Source: Nostoc sp. MG11 (GTDB lineage: Bacteria; Cyanobacteriota; Cyanobacteriia; Cyanobacteriales; Nostocaceae). Taken from it: 64,000 nt of DNA. The notes beneath the pieces were generated by a model. That model worked only from the letters and a program-made list of their open reading frames with translations. It did not search any database and had not been told where the DNA came from. Position 1 is the first letter of the stretch, and each line of letters starts with the position of its first letter. The translations under genes were made by a program, and so were the position numbers. Where the stretch lies: assembly GCF_014904695.1 (NCBI RefSeq), contig NZ_JACXXN010000027.1, positions 18,638-82,637 on the forward strand, given 5' to 3'. Below, piece by piece: positions 37,783 to 46,072 of the stretch.

Positions 37783-38694
37783 ATGCCCAATAATCAAGTA
37801 ATGTTGCGATCGCCTACGGCGGGGCGTAGCCCATCGCATCGTCGTATCATTATCAATGGTGATGACTTCGGTTTTTCTAGCGGTGTCAATCAAGCGATTA
37901 TCAAAGCGCATGAACAAGGTGTACTGACCAGTACCAGCCTGATGGTAACAGGTGAAGCAGCCCAAGAAGCGATCGCCTTGGCACGTACTCACCCCAACTT
38001 AGGAGTCGGTCTACACCTAGTACTAGTGTGTGGTCGGGCGGTTCTGCCACCTGACCAGATTCCCCACTTGGTTGACTCAAAAGGTAACTTCTCAGAAAGC
38101 CCCTTACAAGCTGGGTTGCGCTACCAATTCCATAGCGCTACTCGTGAGGAACTGCGTCATGAAATCCGCGCTCAATTGGCAAAATTCTGCGAATCTGGGC
38201 TATCTCTGTCCCATGTTGACGGACATTTACATCTGCACGCTCATCCAGTGATCCTAAATATTCTAGTTGAGTTGGCGCAAGAGTTTGATATTCGCGTCAT
38301 CCGTCTGCCATCTGAAGAACTGGCGATGACCTTGAAGCTTGACCGTCGTGGATTATTAAATAAATTAGTCTGGTCGGGGGTATTTGGTGGACTACGCCGC
38401 TACGGTGAGGGTTTGCTGACATCTCAAGGCATTAGCTTCGCTCAACGGGTCTATGGGTTACTGCAAACTGGCAATATGACCGAGGAATACTTGCTCGGTC
38501 TGATACCCCAAATTCGGGCAGACTTAGTAGAAATTTATTCTCATCCGACAATAGTTAACATCGGGGAACCACTGAACGGTTCCCTAGGCGCGGGTGAAAC
38601 AGAGCTCGCTGCTCTGTTAAGCGAGCAAGTGCGCCAAGTATTGGCTAGTAATGGCTTTGAGTTGACTAACTATATGAAAGCGAGCGGTTGTTGA
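37783..38694 (+). CDS. hpnK: Hopanoid-associated YdjC/HpnK deacetylase
   Basis: A 303-residue YdjC-family carbohydrate deacetylase. The metal-binding Asp pair is in IIINGDDFGFSSGVNQAI; further motifs are GVGLHLVL and SHVDGHLHLHAHP with metal His residues. HpnK removes the acetyl group from N-acetylglucosaminyl-bacteriohopanetetrol before HpnJ acts. A 24-bp SDR5-type repeat inserted in a HIP1 site adds PTAGRSPS between MLRS and HRRIIINGDD without shifting the frame, just before the catalytic motif. HpnI, the glycosyltransferase, is not in the window. Confidence 0.88.
   Translation: MPNNQVMLRSPTAGRSPSHRRIIINGDDFGFSSGVNQAIIKAHEQGVLTSTSLMVTGEAAQEAIALARTHPNLGVGLHLVLVCGRAVLPPDQIPHLVDSKGNFSESPLQAGLRYQFHSATREELRHEIRAQLAKFCESGLSLSHVDGHLHLHAHPVILNILVELAQEFDIRVIRLPSEELAMTLKLDRRGLLNKLVWSGVFGGLRRYGEGLLTSQGISFAQRVYGLLQTGNMTEEYLLGLIPQIRADLVEIYSHPTIVNIGEPLNGSLGAGETELAALLSEQVRQVLASNGFELTNYMKASGC
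37814..37837. repeat. 24-bp HIP1-targeting small dispersed repeat (SDR5-type), copy B
   Basis: CTACGGCGGGGCGTAGCCC followed by ATCGC, with ATCGC at 37809-37813 as the duplicated target inside GCGATCGC. Can fold as a CTACG/CGTAG hairpin. One base differs from the reverse complement of copy A at 27357-27380. Confidence 0.85.
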
Positions 38695-38712
38695 GGAGGC
38701 GTTATCAAATAC

Positions 38713-39084
38713 TCAATTTGTTGTAGTGGTATGTTTTTTCAAATCCTCCAGGTTACAGACTTCCAAAGCTCTAGCATGAGTAGCTGATAGCACAACGTGT
38801 GGAGCAACACCAGCATCGAGAGCTTCTTGCCAACGAGCAGCACACAAACACCAGCGATCGCCTGGCTTCAATCCAGGAAAATTAAAATCAGGAACAGGTG
38901 TGCTCAAGTCGTTCCCTTGTGATTTGGTGAAAGCAAGGAATTCTGCTGTTACTTGGGCACAAACAACGTGCATCCCAAAATCTTGACCACCTGTATTACA
39001 AAACCCATCGCGATAATACCCAGTCATGGGAGAAGTACAGCAAACTTCCAGATTTGTGCCTAGTACGTTTTTAGCTTCTGTCAT
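38713..39084 (-). CDS. DUF2237 family protein
   Basis: A 123-residue conserved protein of unknown function: KNVLGTNLEVCCTSPMTGYY, then RDGFCNTGGQDFGMHVVCAQ and KPGDRWCLCAARW are the family hallmarks, with five conserved-looking cysteines. Members are small cytosolic proteins across bacteria. Start at ATG 39084; the longer frame only adds repeat-derived codons. It converges on hpnK. Confidence 0.88.
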   Translation of the reverse strand: MTEAKNVLGTNLEVCCTSPMTGYYRDGFCNTGGQDFGMHVVCAQVTAEFLAFTKSQGNDLSTPVPDFNFPGLKPGDRWCLCAARWQEALDAGVAPHVVLSATHARALEVCNLEDLKKHTTTTN

Positions 39085-39096
39085 AAAAATCTCCAT

Positions 39097-39180
39097 TTGT
39101 CATTGGTCATTGGTCATTTGTCATTTGTCATTCTTCCTGCTCCCCATTCCCCATTTCCCAGTCCCCATTCCCCATTCCCC
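39097..39180. repeat. Heptameric tandem repeats
   Basis: TCATTTG/TCATTGG units (39097-39132) followed by CCCCATT units (39141-39180), the short tandemly repeated repetitive sequences of heterocystous cyanobacteria. Similar runs appear near 17320, 34450, 39901, 42592, 43674 and 45212. Confidence 0.85.
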
Positions 39181-39908
39181 TAGTGTCCCTTACCTACTCC
39201 TAGATAAAGTTCACCAACTTTAGGGTTATTTAACAATTCTTCACCAGGGCCGGAAATTGCATCGCGTCCAGACTCTAACACATAACCGCGATTGGCCATT
39301 TCCAAAGCTTTACGGGCATTTTGTTCAACTAAGACTATAGCTGTACCCGCTTGGTTAATTTGTTTAACCTGCTCAAACACTTGCGTTACCAAAATGGGCG
39401 ATAAGGCAGCAGAAGGCTCATCCAAAAGTAGCAAGCTAGGTTCTAGCATCAAAGCTTTACCCATCGCTAACATCTGCCGTTCCCCTCCAGAGAGTGTGCC
39501 AGCGCGTTGACGACGGCGATCGCTTAATCTAGGGAACATGGTAAAGATTTTATCCTTGAGCGGTTTCAGGGAAATATTCCGCACAAAAGCGCCCATTTCT
39601 AAATTTTCTTCAACACTGAGGGAGGGGAAGACATTGGCAATTTGTGGTATGTAGCACATTCCCCGCTGAACTATTTGATTCGACTTTAACCCCACGATAT
39701 TCTCACCTTTGAAGCTAATTGTGCCTGTATGGGGAATTAAAAGTCCAAAAATAGCTTTTGCCAAGGTAGATTTACCAGCACCGTTGGGGCCAATTACTGC
39801 CACCAATTCTCCTGGTGCAACCCGAAAATTCACACCTTGCAGAATATCTACATCTTTGATGTATCCGGCGTGGACGTTTTGAACTTCTAGCAAACAGTCA
39901 TTTGTCAT
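39180..39908 (-). CDS. natE: ABC transporter ATP-binding protein, LivF/NatE type
   Basis: A 242-residue ATPase of branched-chain/neutral amino acid ABC importers. Walker A GPNGAGKST near residue 40, signature LSGGERQML, Walker B LLLLDEPSAALS and the H-loop replaced by VLVEQNA as is normal in LivF proteins. In Nostoc the NatE subunit of the N-I neutral amino acid permease is encoded alone, as here. Assignment to natE rather than another LivF paralogue is by context and resemblance. Confidence 0.85.
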   Translation of the reverse strand: MTNDCLLEVQNVHAGYIKDVDILQGVNFRVAPGELVAVIGPNGAGKSTLAKAIFGLLIPHTGTISFKGENIVGLKSNQIVQRGMCYIPQIANVFPSLSVEENLEMGAFVRNISLKPLKDKIFTMFPRLSDRRRQRAGTLSGGERQMLAMGKALMLEPSLLLLDEPSAALSPILVTQVFEQVKQINQAGTAIVLVEQNARKALEMANRGYVLESGRDAISGPGEELLNNPKVGELYLGVGKGH

Positions 39909-39988
39909 TTGTCACTTGTCATTTGTCAACAGCCAATTTCAGTTATCAGTTAGCAATGAGCAGCTTGTTCACTGATAACTGTTGACTA

Positions 39989-40213
39989 TTATGGGGTTTT
40001 TTGCAACTCAGGTCGTTCTTCTGGGAGGATTGCCCCTTCTACTGGGCAAACTTGGAGACATATACCACAGTCGATACAAGTAGCAAAGTCAATCCAGTAC
40101 CAATCGGTTCCCTTGGTATTTTTGCCTGGGCCATCATGAATGCAAGCTACTGGACAGGCATCTACGCAGTCGGCAACGCCTTCACAAACTTCAGTAACAA
40201 TTGTGTGCGACAT
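39989..40213 (-). CDS. Bacterial-type ferredoxin (3Fe-4S/4Fe-4S)
   Basis: A 74-residue electron carrier. The second cluster site is canonical, CIDCGICLQVCP. The first has C-x5-C-x3-C-x3-C (VCEGVADCVDACPVAC), which suggests a [3Fe-4S] or atypical cluster, as in 7Fe ferredoxins. The segment GKNTKGTDWYWIDF is characteristic of the cyanobacterial FdxB-like group. Single gene between natE and hisZ, same strand. Confidence 0.9.
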   Translation of the reverse strand: MSHTIVTEVCEGVADCVDACPVACIHDGPGKNTKGTDWYWIDFATCIDCGICLQVCPVEGAILPEERPELQKTP

Positions 40214-40353
40214 ATTCTTGATTCCCTCTCTTCTGTATCGGCTATTTCTAGCCTAGCAGGGGACTGGGGACTCTTAAGAAGGGGAAAAGGTTAAAGGGTA
40301 AGGGGATAGTTTTTCCCTTTCCCCCTTACCCCTTCCCCTTTTGCCAATGCCCA

Positions 40354-41565
40354 CTAACGCAATGATTCAATTGTGGGTGAACCATCAGCTTTGATCCAGG
40401 CAATTTGGGCGATGCTGCGATCGCGTGCATATTGTCGGATAGCGTCTGCATCCCTTCCTCCTAAATCCATTTCTACCCGCACCAGATGAGTAGAATCTCT
40501 GAGTTTTTGGGCGTAGGCAAAGGCTGCGACATCAGCATTTGGTGTTTCTGGTACTACTAACCAGTTACTAGCCGGGGTTGTTTGTGGTAATTGCTGAGTA
40601 GACAATAAAACTTGGTATAAATTTTCAATGTTGAGTACAAAACCAATTCCGGGAATATTTTCACCTTGAGGATGATATAGCCCCAAAAGTTGGTCGTAGC
40701 GACCACCCCGCCCTAAAATTTGGGCTTGTGACTCGGTATCACTAACAACTTCAAAGACGATACCAGTGTAATAGTCTATGGTTTGGATGAGGCTGAGGTC
40801 GAGGATTAACGGGAAATTTTTCTCTGATTCCAGTAATTCTACTAGGGATTTGAGATTATTCACCGCCTCTTGCTGTTCGCTGTCTAGATCTAGGCTGCTG
40901 ACTTTTTGTAACACATCCGCATTTTTGCCACGCAAATCTAACATGATTCTGGCACGTTCGCGTAGTTTGTCACTTAGAGGCAGAGTATCTATAGTAATGC
41001 GGTCGAGATGAGCGATCGCAGTACGAACCTGATCTTGTAAATTAACAGGGAAGGCACTAAGGAGCGATCGGGTAATTCCTGCTTCACCTAAAATTAAATG
41101 CCACCCCTTCAAACCCAGTGCTGCTAAACAATCTGCTACTAATAGCAGCACTTCTGCATTTGCCAGCAATCCGCCAGTACCTAACAACTCCACTCCAGCT
41201 TGATAAAACTCTTGCTGGCTATTGTGCTTGCTTTCCCAAGTGCGGCGAAATACATTGGCATTATAGTACAGCCGTTGCGGATAAGTTACACCTGCCATAC
41301 GAGTGACAACGGTACGAGCAATTGATGCTGTCAATTCTGGACGTAGCCCTAATTCTTCATCTTCGGTATTTTGTAGTTGAATCACCATCTGGCGCTGAAT
41401 GGCTTCCCCGGCCATTAGGGTATCCATACGCTCTAGAGTTGAGGTGATAATCCTGTGATATCCCCAACGGTGAAACACCTGCTGTAACCTATCTTCAATC
41501 CAGCGTTTTTTCGCCACATCCAAGGGCAATAAATCCCTGGCTCCCGCTGCTGGTTGATACACCAT
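40354..41565 (-). CDS. hisZ: ATP phosphoribosyltransferase regulatory subunit HisZ
   Basis: A 403-residue class II aminoacyl-tRNA-synthetase-like protein without tRNA-charging activity. It activates the short form of HisG in histidine biosynthesis. Motifs: DLLPLDVAKKRWIEDRLQQV, LRPELTASIARTVV, FRRTWESKHNSQQEFYQAGV, and the HisRS-like IQTIDYYTGIVFEV with GRGGRYDQLL. It lacks the anticodon-binding domain of true HisRS (a true HisRS is at 56775). Its ATG shares one base with the stop of the upstream J-domain gene (TAATG), so the two are translationally coupled. Confidence 0.93.
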   Translation of the reverse strand: MVYQPAAGARDLLPLDVAKKRWIEDRLQQVFHRWGYHRIITSTLERMDTLMAGEAIQRQMVIQLQNTEDEELGLRPELTASIARTVVTRMAGVTYPQRLYYNANVFRRTWESKHNSQQEFYQAGVELLGTGGLLANAEVLLLVADCLAALGLKGWHLILGEAGITRSLLSAFPVNLQDQVRTAIAHLDRITIDTLPLSDKLRERARIMLDLRGKNADVLQKVSSLDLDSEQQEAVNNLKSLVELLESEKNFPLILDLSLIQTIDYYTGIVFEVVSDTESQAQILGRGGRYDQLLGLYHPQGENIPGIGFVLNIENLYQVLLSTQQLPQTTPASNWLVVPETPNADVAAFAYAQKLRDSTHLVRVEMDLGGRDADAIRQYARDRSIAQIAWIKADGSPTIESLR

Positions 41566-42512
41566 TATTTTTTCTTCCCACCAAACAAACCACCGAACAA
41601 ACCACCGCTCCCAGATTTATCTGGTTGCTTACCTCCATTATCAGCAGGTGTAGTCACTTTAGGATTACTGGGTTGTTGTCCCAATGCTTTATCTATTTTA
41701 GGTTTCCATTGCAACGCTATTTGGTCATTGGGATCTAATTTCAAAGCGTTGTCAAAGTGAATTTTTGCCATTTTTAGCTGGTTTTGCTTTAAATACACCA
41801 ATGCAATCAAGCTATGGCAGTGACTATTTTTAGGTTCTAGTTTCAGGGCATCTTGCAACTCTACTTTGGCTTGGGCAAATTGGTTTTTGTCAATCAAAGT
41901 TTGAGCGCGACGCACATACTGTTCTACAACTGAGTCTTCTTTTGCTGGCGCTGGTGCTGGTGTACTTGCTGTATTTGGCTTGGACGTGTCTGAGTTAATT
42001 TTGGTTTGAGTAGGTAGCGGTGCTGCGGATGATTTACCCCCATTCCGCATTAAGTACACTAAATTCAACTCACTAACTTGGGCAATGACTTGCAGCACTT
42101 GCTGTAAAGAATCATATTGGGTTTGGGCGATTTTTGCGATCGCACTTTTATAAAAGTGATCGATATTAGGCGCACCAGCTAACTGTTTAGCTAAGTCGGT
42201 GTTCAGTTCTACCGAGGCAGATTCTTGTAACAAGCGCCTACCCATTTGCGACAAAATTAGAATATATTCCGCGCGAGCCGCTTCTCCAGAAAGTTTTTCA
42301 TAAGCTGGGTTAACTAGCTTTGATAACAACTCGTTGGCTAGCTGTTTTTCCGCAGCACTTGCAGTAACACTACTATCAGGGTGTAAGCGGCGGGCAATTT
42401 TGAGATAGCGTTTGCGGATATCTTTAACATCCGCGTCAATTGGAATACACAAAATTGCGTGATGATCTATGAAATCATACTTAAAAAGTCCACGATCTAT
42501 TTTAAAAGACAT
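41565..42512 (-). CDS. J-domain/TPR protein
   Basis: A 315-residue protein. The N-terminal J domain has the HPD motif in IARRLHPDSS near residue 43. A Pro/Ala/Thr linker follows around 165-185, then about two tetratricopeptide repeats (VEQYVRRAQTLIDKNQFAQA; HSLIALVYLKQNQLKMAKIH) and a Gly-rich tail ending GLFGGLFGGKKK. Probably a co-chaperone that recruits Hsp70 (DnaK) to a TPR-bound client. The start at 42512 gives a tidy J domain; the frame extends to 42530. Translationally coupled to hisZ. Confidence 0.88.
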   Translation of the reverse strand: MSFKIDRGLFKYDFIDHHAILCIPIDADVKDIRKRYLKIARRLHPDSSVTASAAEKQLANELLSKLVNPAYEKLSGEAARAEYILILSQMGRRLLQESASVELNTDLAKQLAGAPNIDHFYKSAIAKIAQTQYDSLQQVLQVIAQVSELNLVYLMRNGGKSSAAPLPTQTKINSDTSKPNTASTPAPAPAKEDSVVEQYVRRAQTLIDKNQFAQAKVELQDALKLEPKNSHCHSLIALVYLKQNQLKMAKIHFDNALKLDPNDQIALQWKPKIDKALGQQPSNPKVTTPADNGGKQPDKSGSGGLFGGLFGGKKK

Positions 42513-42670
42513 AGAGCGGTGTTGCACCAAAGGAGCAGTTAGATTTTTTCTAGTTTACTTTGCTTGATCAGTGATCCGTCAGTAGCAAATTGTCATTTGT
42601 CAAGGGTCGAGGGTCAAGAGTCAAAAGTCAAAAGTCATTAGTTTTCTTTGCCCCCCAGCCCCCCAGCTCC

Positions 42671-43483
42671 TCATACCCAGGTTGACAGTGGCGGAACTTG
42701 CAAAAGTTCACGACTGAGAGTGTTGTGAATATAACCATTTGTGGCGAGAATTCTACCTGACTCAATTTTTAAAGGAGTGCCATCATAAGCGGTGACTGTG
42801 CCCCCGGCTTCTTGTAACAAAATTATCCCAGCGACAATATCCCAAGGAGAAAGCCCGCGTTCCCAGTAGCCATCGACACGTCCACAGGCAACATGCGCTA
42901 AATCCAGCGCTGCTGAACCGCTACGCCTGACTCCTTGAGTGAGGTGGGTAAGGTGACAAAATTCTGCGTAGTTGTTATCAGATGTTTCGCGGCGATCGTA
43001 GGCAAATCCTGTCACAAGCAGGCTTTTTCTGAGTTCTGATGTTTGCGACACTTTGATCGGGCGACGGTTGCGTGTTGCTCCTAAACCAGCAGCGGCCCGG
43101 AATAGCTCATCATGCAAGGGGTCATAAATTACACCAACTTGCGGAACGCCATTAATTAATAGCCCGATGGAAACCGCGAAAAAGGGATATTGATGGGCGT
43201 AGTTGGTTGTCCCATCTAAAGGGTCTATTGCCCAGAGGTATTCATTTTCTTGATTTCCTATTTTCCCTGATTCTTCCGCAAGGATAGAGTGCTGAGGAAC
43301 GTGGCGGCGCAAAACGTCTAAAATCAACTCTTCTGAGGCTTTATCGGCAGCAGTGACTAAATCACCAGGGCGTCCTTTTTCAATAATTGCATCTTCTAAT
43401 TTACCTAAGTAGCCTTGTAAAAGAGCACCAGCAGCTAGCGCTGCTTCGGTGGCAATGTCTAGAAAAATTTGTAGATTTGTCAT
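42671..43483 (-). CDS. Inositol monophosphatase family protein
   Basis: A 270-residue Mg-dependent sugar phosphatase. Metal-binding motifs: EESG near residue 70, IDPLDGTTNYAH near residue 86 and the C-terminal ERGLSPWDIVAGIILLQEAG. Family members dephosphorylate inositol-, histidinol- or fructose-phosphates. With hisZ nearby, a histidinol-phosphatase role is conceivable but not shown. Standard SuhB-like length. Confidence 0.92.
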   Translation of the reverse strand: MTNLQIFLDIATEAALAAGALLQGYLGKLEDAIIEKGRPGDLVTAADKASEELILDVLRRHVPQHSILAEESGKIGNQENEYLWAIDPLDGTTNYAHQYPFFAVSIGLLINGVPQVGVIYDPLHDELFRAAAGLGATRNRRPIKVSQTSELRKSLLVTGFAYDRRETSDNNYAEFCHLTHLTQGVRRSGSAALDLAHVACGRVDGYWERGLSPWDIVAGIILLQEAGGTVTAYDGTPLKIESGRILATNGYIHNTLSRELLQVPPLSTWV

Positions 43484-43497
43484 TTGTCCTCTCTTAC

Positions 43498-43790
43498 AAA
43501 GTTCTGATCGCTATGCGGGTCGACTGCCCAACCGTTCTGAAAGAACGGTTGCCTTGTGTCTTTTAGACACAAGGCAGAGGCGCAAAGCCTTGCGCCTCTC
43601 GGCAGTAAAACAGACCATCGGAGGAAGCCTCTCTACGAGACGCTCCGCGAACCGCTCAGACTTTGCGCTTTGTCATTTGTTATTTGTCATTTGTAGCGTA
43701 CCCCTACGCTTAAGCAAGCTACGCGTAGCGTCTCGTAGAGAAGTCGTTGGCGCAGCCTCTCGTAGAGAAGTATTTGTCATTTGTCTCCTA
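43498..43790. repeat. Block of nested small dispersed repeats with a cloverleaf-like core
   Basis: The 355-base gap is almost wholly repeats. 43523-43606 holds three consecutive perfect hairpins (CAACCGTTCT/AGAACGGTTG, CCTTGTGTCT/AGACACAAGG, GAGGCGCAA/TTGCGCCTC) enclosed by an outer stem ACTGCC/GGCAGT. Then an ATCGGAGGAAGCCTC...CGCTCAGACTT palindrome is interrupted by the 21-bp TCTACGAGACGCTCCGCGAA unit. Further CTCGTAGAGAAG copies and TCATTTG heptamers follow. Confidence 0.8.
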
Positions 43791-43838
43791 CTTCCCCACT
43801 CTTTCACTTATTACTCAGCACTCAGCACTCATTAGTGT

Positions 43839-44444
43839 TCAAAGATTTTGGCGGCGGAACTCAGCGGGAGTGAGGCGCATGGGTTTTTCTGGGTTCCAGA
43901 TTCCTTGCCCCATGAGTCTAGCCCATTGTTGGGCACGTTCTAAACGCTGGTTATATTTATGGTTAGGCGATCGCCCAACGAATAGTGCATTTCCTTGTTT
44001 AACTAATTCTTCATTCAATAACACTTTATCTTTCCACACATAGGCTAGAGTCCGCCCGATTTTGTCTTTTGCTTCTAAATCAAACTCCAGTATTACAGGT
44101 TGTTCAGCATTGCCAGTCAGATCCTCTAACTGTTCTTTTGCTGCTTCTCCCCAAGGGCGCTGTCGTAAATCTGGTGCATCAACACCAATTAACCGCACTT
44201 GAGAAATTAAGTTTGGTTGTTCAGCCATACCTAACACTTCCAAACTTTGCCCACTAACTACTCGTGCTACTTTCACTTGGGCTTGATTGTCTGCAAGTTG
44301 ATTTTTGTTTTGGCAACTCATTAGGAGCAATAGGCAAGTTAAAATGGCTATTTTTCGGCTCCAGATGCCAAGATATGGGGGTATGGGGTAGAATGTCTTT
44401 TTGATTTTTAGTACCCATGCAGTCAAAGTTACTAGAACAATCAT
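43839..44444 (-). CDS. Thermonuclease-family (SNase-like) lipoprotein
   Basis: A 201-residue exported nuclease-fold protein. An N-terminal hydrophobic segment ends in a lipobox (LLLLMSCQ), so it is probably lipid-anchored. The SNase catalytic set is visible: VRLIGVDAPD (Arg and Asp), WGEAAKEQLE (Glu) and KIGRTLAYVW (second Arg). Probably degrades extracytoplasmic nucleic acid. The distal ATG at 44444 may be too early; an ATG within the hydrophobic segment's upstream region could be used. Stands alone. Confidence 0.85.
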   Translation of the reverse strand: MIVLVTLTAWVLKIKKTFYPIPPYLGIWSRKIAILTCLLLLMSCQNKNQLADNQAQVKVARVVSGQSLEVLGMAEQPNLISQVRLIGVDAPDLRQRPWGEAAKEQLEDLTGNAEQPVILEFDLEAKDKIGRTLAYVWKDKVLLNEELVKQGNALFVGRSPNHKYNQRLERAQQWARLMGQGIWNPEKPMRLTPAEFRRQNL

Positions 44445-44579
44445 TATTTATAGTGAACTGGTTTGTACGCTTTTAATTTTTGGGGCGTTTTTTGAACATT
44501 TTTTGAACTCGCCAGTGTGTTTATTGGGCGACCGCCACTAAATAATTAGTACTTTGAAACTTGGGGCGATCGCTATGGC

Positions 44580-44948
44580 TTATTCCTCATCTAACGGTAA
44601 ACCCGCTTTAACTTTTCCACGACCAAAATAGCGCCCAAACTGGAGTTCATAAACTTCATCTTCGTCTTGTGTCTCTACCTCTAAGTCGGAACGTGGGTAA
44701 CTCACACACAGCAAAGCGTAACCTTGCCGACGCAACTCTGGCGACAAGCCGATCGCCTCTGGTTGGTAAATTTCTCCCGACAATACTCTGACAGCACAAG
44801 TGGTGCAAGCCCCATTGCGGCAAGAAAACGGCAGTTCTACCCCCTGTTTTTCGGCACTGTGCAGGATGTAGCGGTCTTCTGACACTTGCAGGGTGTGTAT
44901 TTCGCCAGTGGCGCGATCGCGAACTCTAATTGTGTATGTAAGGGACAT
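44580..44948 (-). CDS. Plant-type [2Fe-2S] ferredoxin with C-terminal extension (FdC2-like)
   Basis: A 122-residue electron carrier. The four cluster cysteines are in FSCRNGACTTCAV and LLCVSYP. A C-terminal extension of about 25 residues ending GRYFGRGKVKAGLPLDEE is unlike the main photosynthetic ferredoxin PetF and resembles the FdC2 group of cyanobacteria and plastids, whose exact partners are little known. It lies about 100 bp from the tRNA-Ser gene, on the other strand. Confidence 0.9.
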   Translation of the reverse strand: MSLTYTIRVRDRATGEIHTLQVSEDRYILHSAEKQGVELPFSCRNGACTTCAVRVLSGEIYQPEAIGLSPELRRQGYALLCVSYPRSDLEVETQDEDEVYELQFGRYFGRGKVKAGLPLDEE

Positions 44949-45048
44949 GTGGATATGGGATTTTAGTTTTGAGATTAAATCTAAAAATGTCTTCTTTTAT
45001 CTTTGCATTTTCTGCGATTTCAAAGTACAATCGTAACTTGTGGCACCT

Positions 45049-45135
45049 GGAGAGGTGGCCGAGTGGTTGAAGGCGCAGCACTGGAAATGCTGTTATGCAG
45101 CAATGTATACGAGGGTTCGAATCCCTCCCTCTCCG
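45049..45135 (+). tRNA. tRNA-Ser (anticodon GGA)
   Basis: An 87-base cloverleaf. Acceptor stem GGAGAGG/CCTCTCC with discriminator G, anticodon stem CAGCA/TGCTG around CTGGAAA (anticodon at 45083-45085), a long class II variable arm (TTATGCAGCAATGTATAC) and a T arm GAGGGTTCGAATCCCTC. CCA is not encoded. Protein-like frames across it are chance. Confidence 0.95.
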
Positions 45136-45345
45136 TTTTCAAACTTAAACTAAGTTTAATCACTTGTACCATTCTCATGTTCATTGGGGAATGGGGACAG
45201 AGAATAATTAATGACCCTTGACCCTTGACCAATGACCAATACTCCGACTTACCTCAGCTTTGCCACTCCTCCACTCTTAATATCAGCCCAGCAATTTGCT
45301 TGATTAAGCTACACTAATTGATAAATAGAGTGGAAATGGATTTAT

Positions 45346-45864
45346 ATGCGCTTGCCTATTGTTATTAGTGCGGGATTATTAATGTTTCTGGGTTTAAACA
45401 CACCAGTAATGCCTAAATCCCCCATACAGGTTGCACAATCATCAGAGATCACGAACTCCAACTCAAAGCAATTAACGAATAATCCTCAATTAAAACAATT
45501 AAGGATTAATCGCCGATTGTGGCGTCAGCAAAAAATTAACAACTATCGCTATACACTTAGTAACAGTTGCTTTTGTATTCCTGAAGCCAGAGGGCCGGTA
45601 GTCATTGAAGTACGTAACGGCAGAACGACTTCCATAACTTCTGTGCAGACAGGTCAGCCAGTTGCCAATCCAGAGTTTTTCCGAACATACAACACAGTTC
45701 CTAAGCTGTTTAATTTGATTAGGAATACAATCAGCAGTGGACAATCCGAGCTTGCTGTGGAGTACAACCCGAAGCTTGGCTATCCAACCCAAATTAATAT
45801 TGGTAATCTAGCTGCCGATGCTGGAATATTTACTACAATTGAGAATCTGCAAGAGATTCGATAA
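45346..45864 (+). CDS. Secreted DUF6174-type protein
   Basis: A 172-residue protein with a signal peptide (LPIVISAGLLMFLGLNTPVM), then a domain with NNYRYTLSNSCFCIPEARGP and VVIEVRNGRTTSI. These are the marks of the DUF6174 family: short beta-rich proteins with a conserved C-x-C. It is likely periplasmic or secreted. Function unknown. It is single, between tRNA-Ser and the STAND operon. Confidence 0.75.
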   Translation: MRLPIVISAGLLMFLGLNTPVMPKSPIQVAQSSEITNSNSKQLTNNPQLKQLRINRRLWRQQKINNYRYTLSNSCFCIPEARGPVVIEVRNGRTTSITSVQTGQPVANPEFFRTYNTVPKLFNLIRNTISSGQSELAVEYNPKLGYPTQINIGNLAADAGIFTTIENLQEIR

Positions 45865-46072
45865 GTAGCAATTGGTATTAATTCGTACTGTAATCAATGT
45901 GCGATCGCGCTGGATTTAAACTTTAGGGACTGGAAGGATTTCCAGTCCCTAGTAGTTTATCGCATTAATTTTGCTGCTAAATCTGTAAATTAAATAAAAA
46001 ATAATCCGAAATCCTGCAAATTGTATTTGAATTTTAATATATGACAAGATTAACTTATATAAGCTTCCTCGT

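Noticed and set aside
40354..41565. Second histidyl-tRNA synthetase
   Set aside because: It lacks the anticodon-binding domain and has the HisZ pattern; the true HisRS is at 56775-58163.
45003..45232. Protein frames on both strands near 45.1 kb
   Set aside because: They overlap the tRNA-Ser gene and heptamer repeats.
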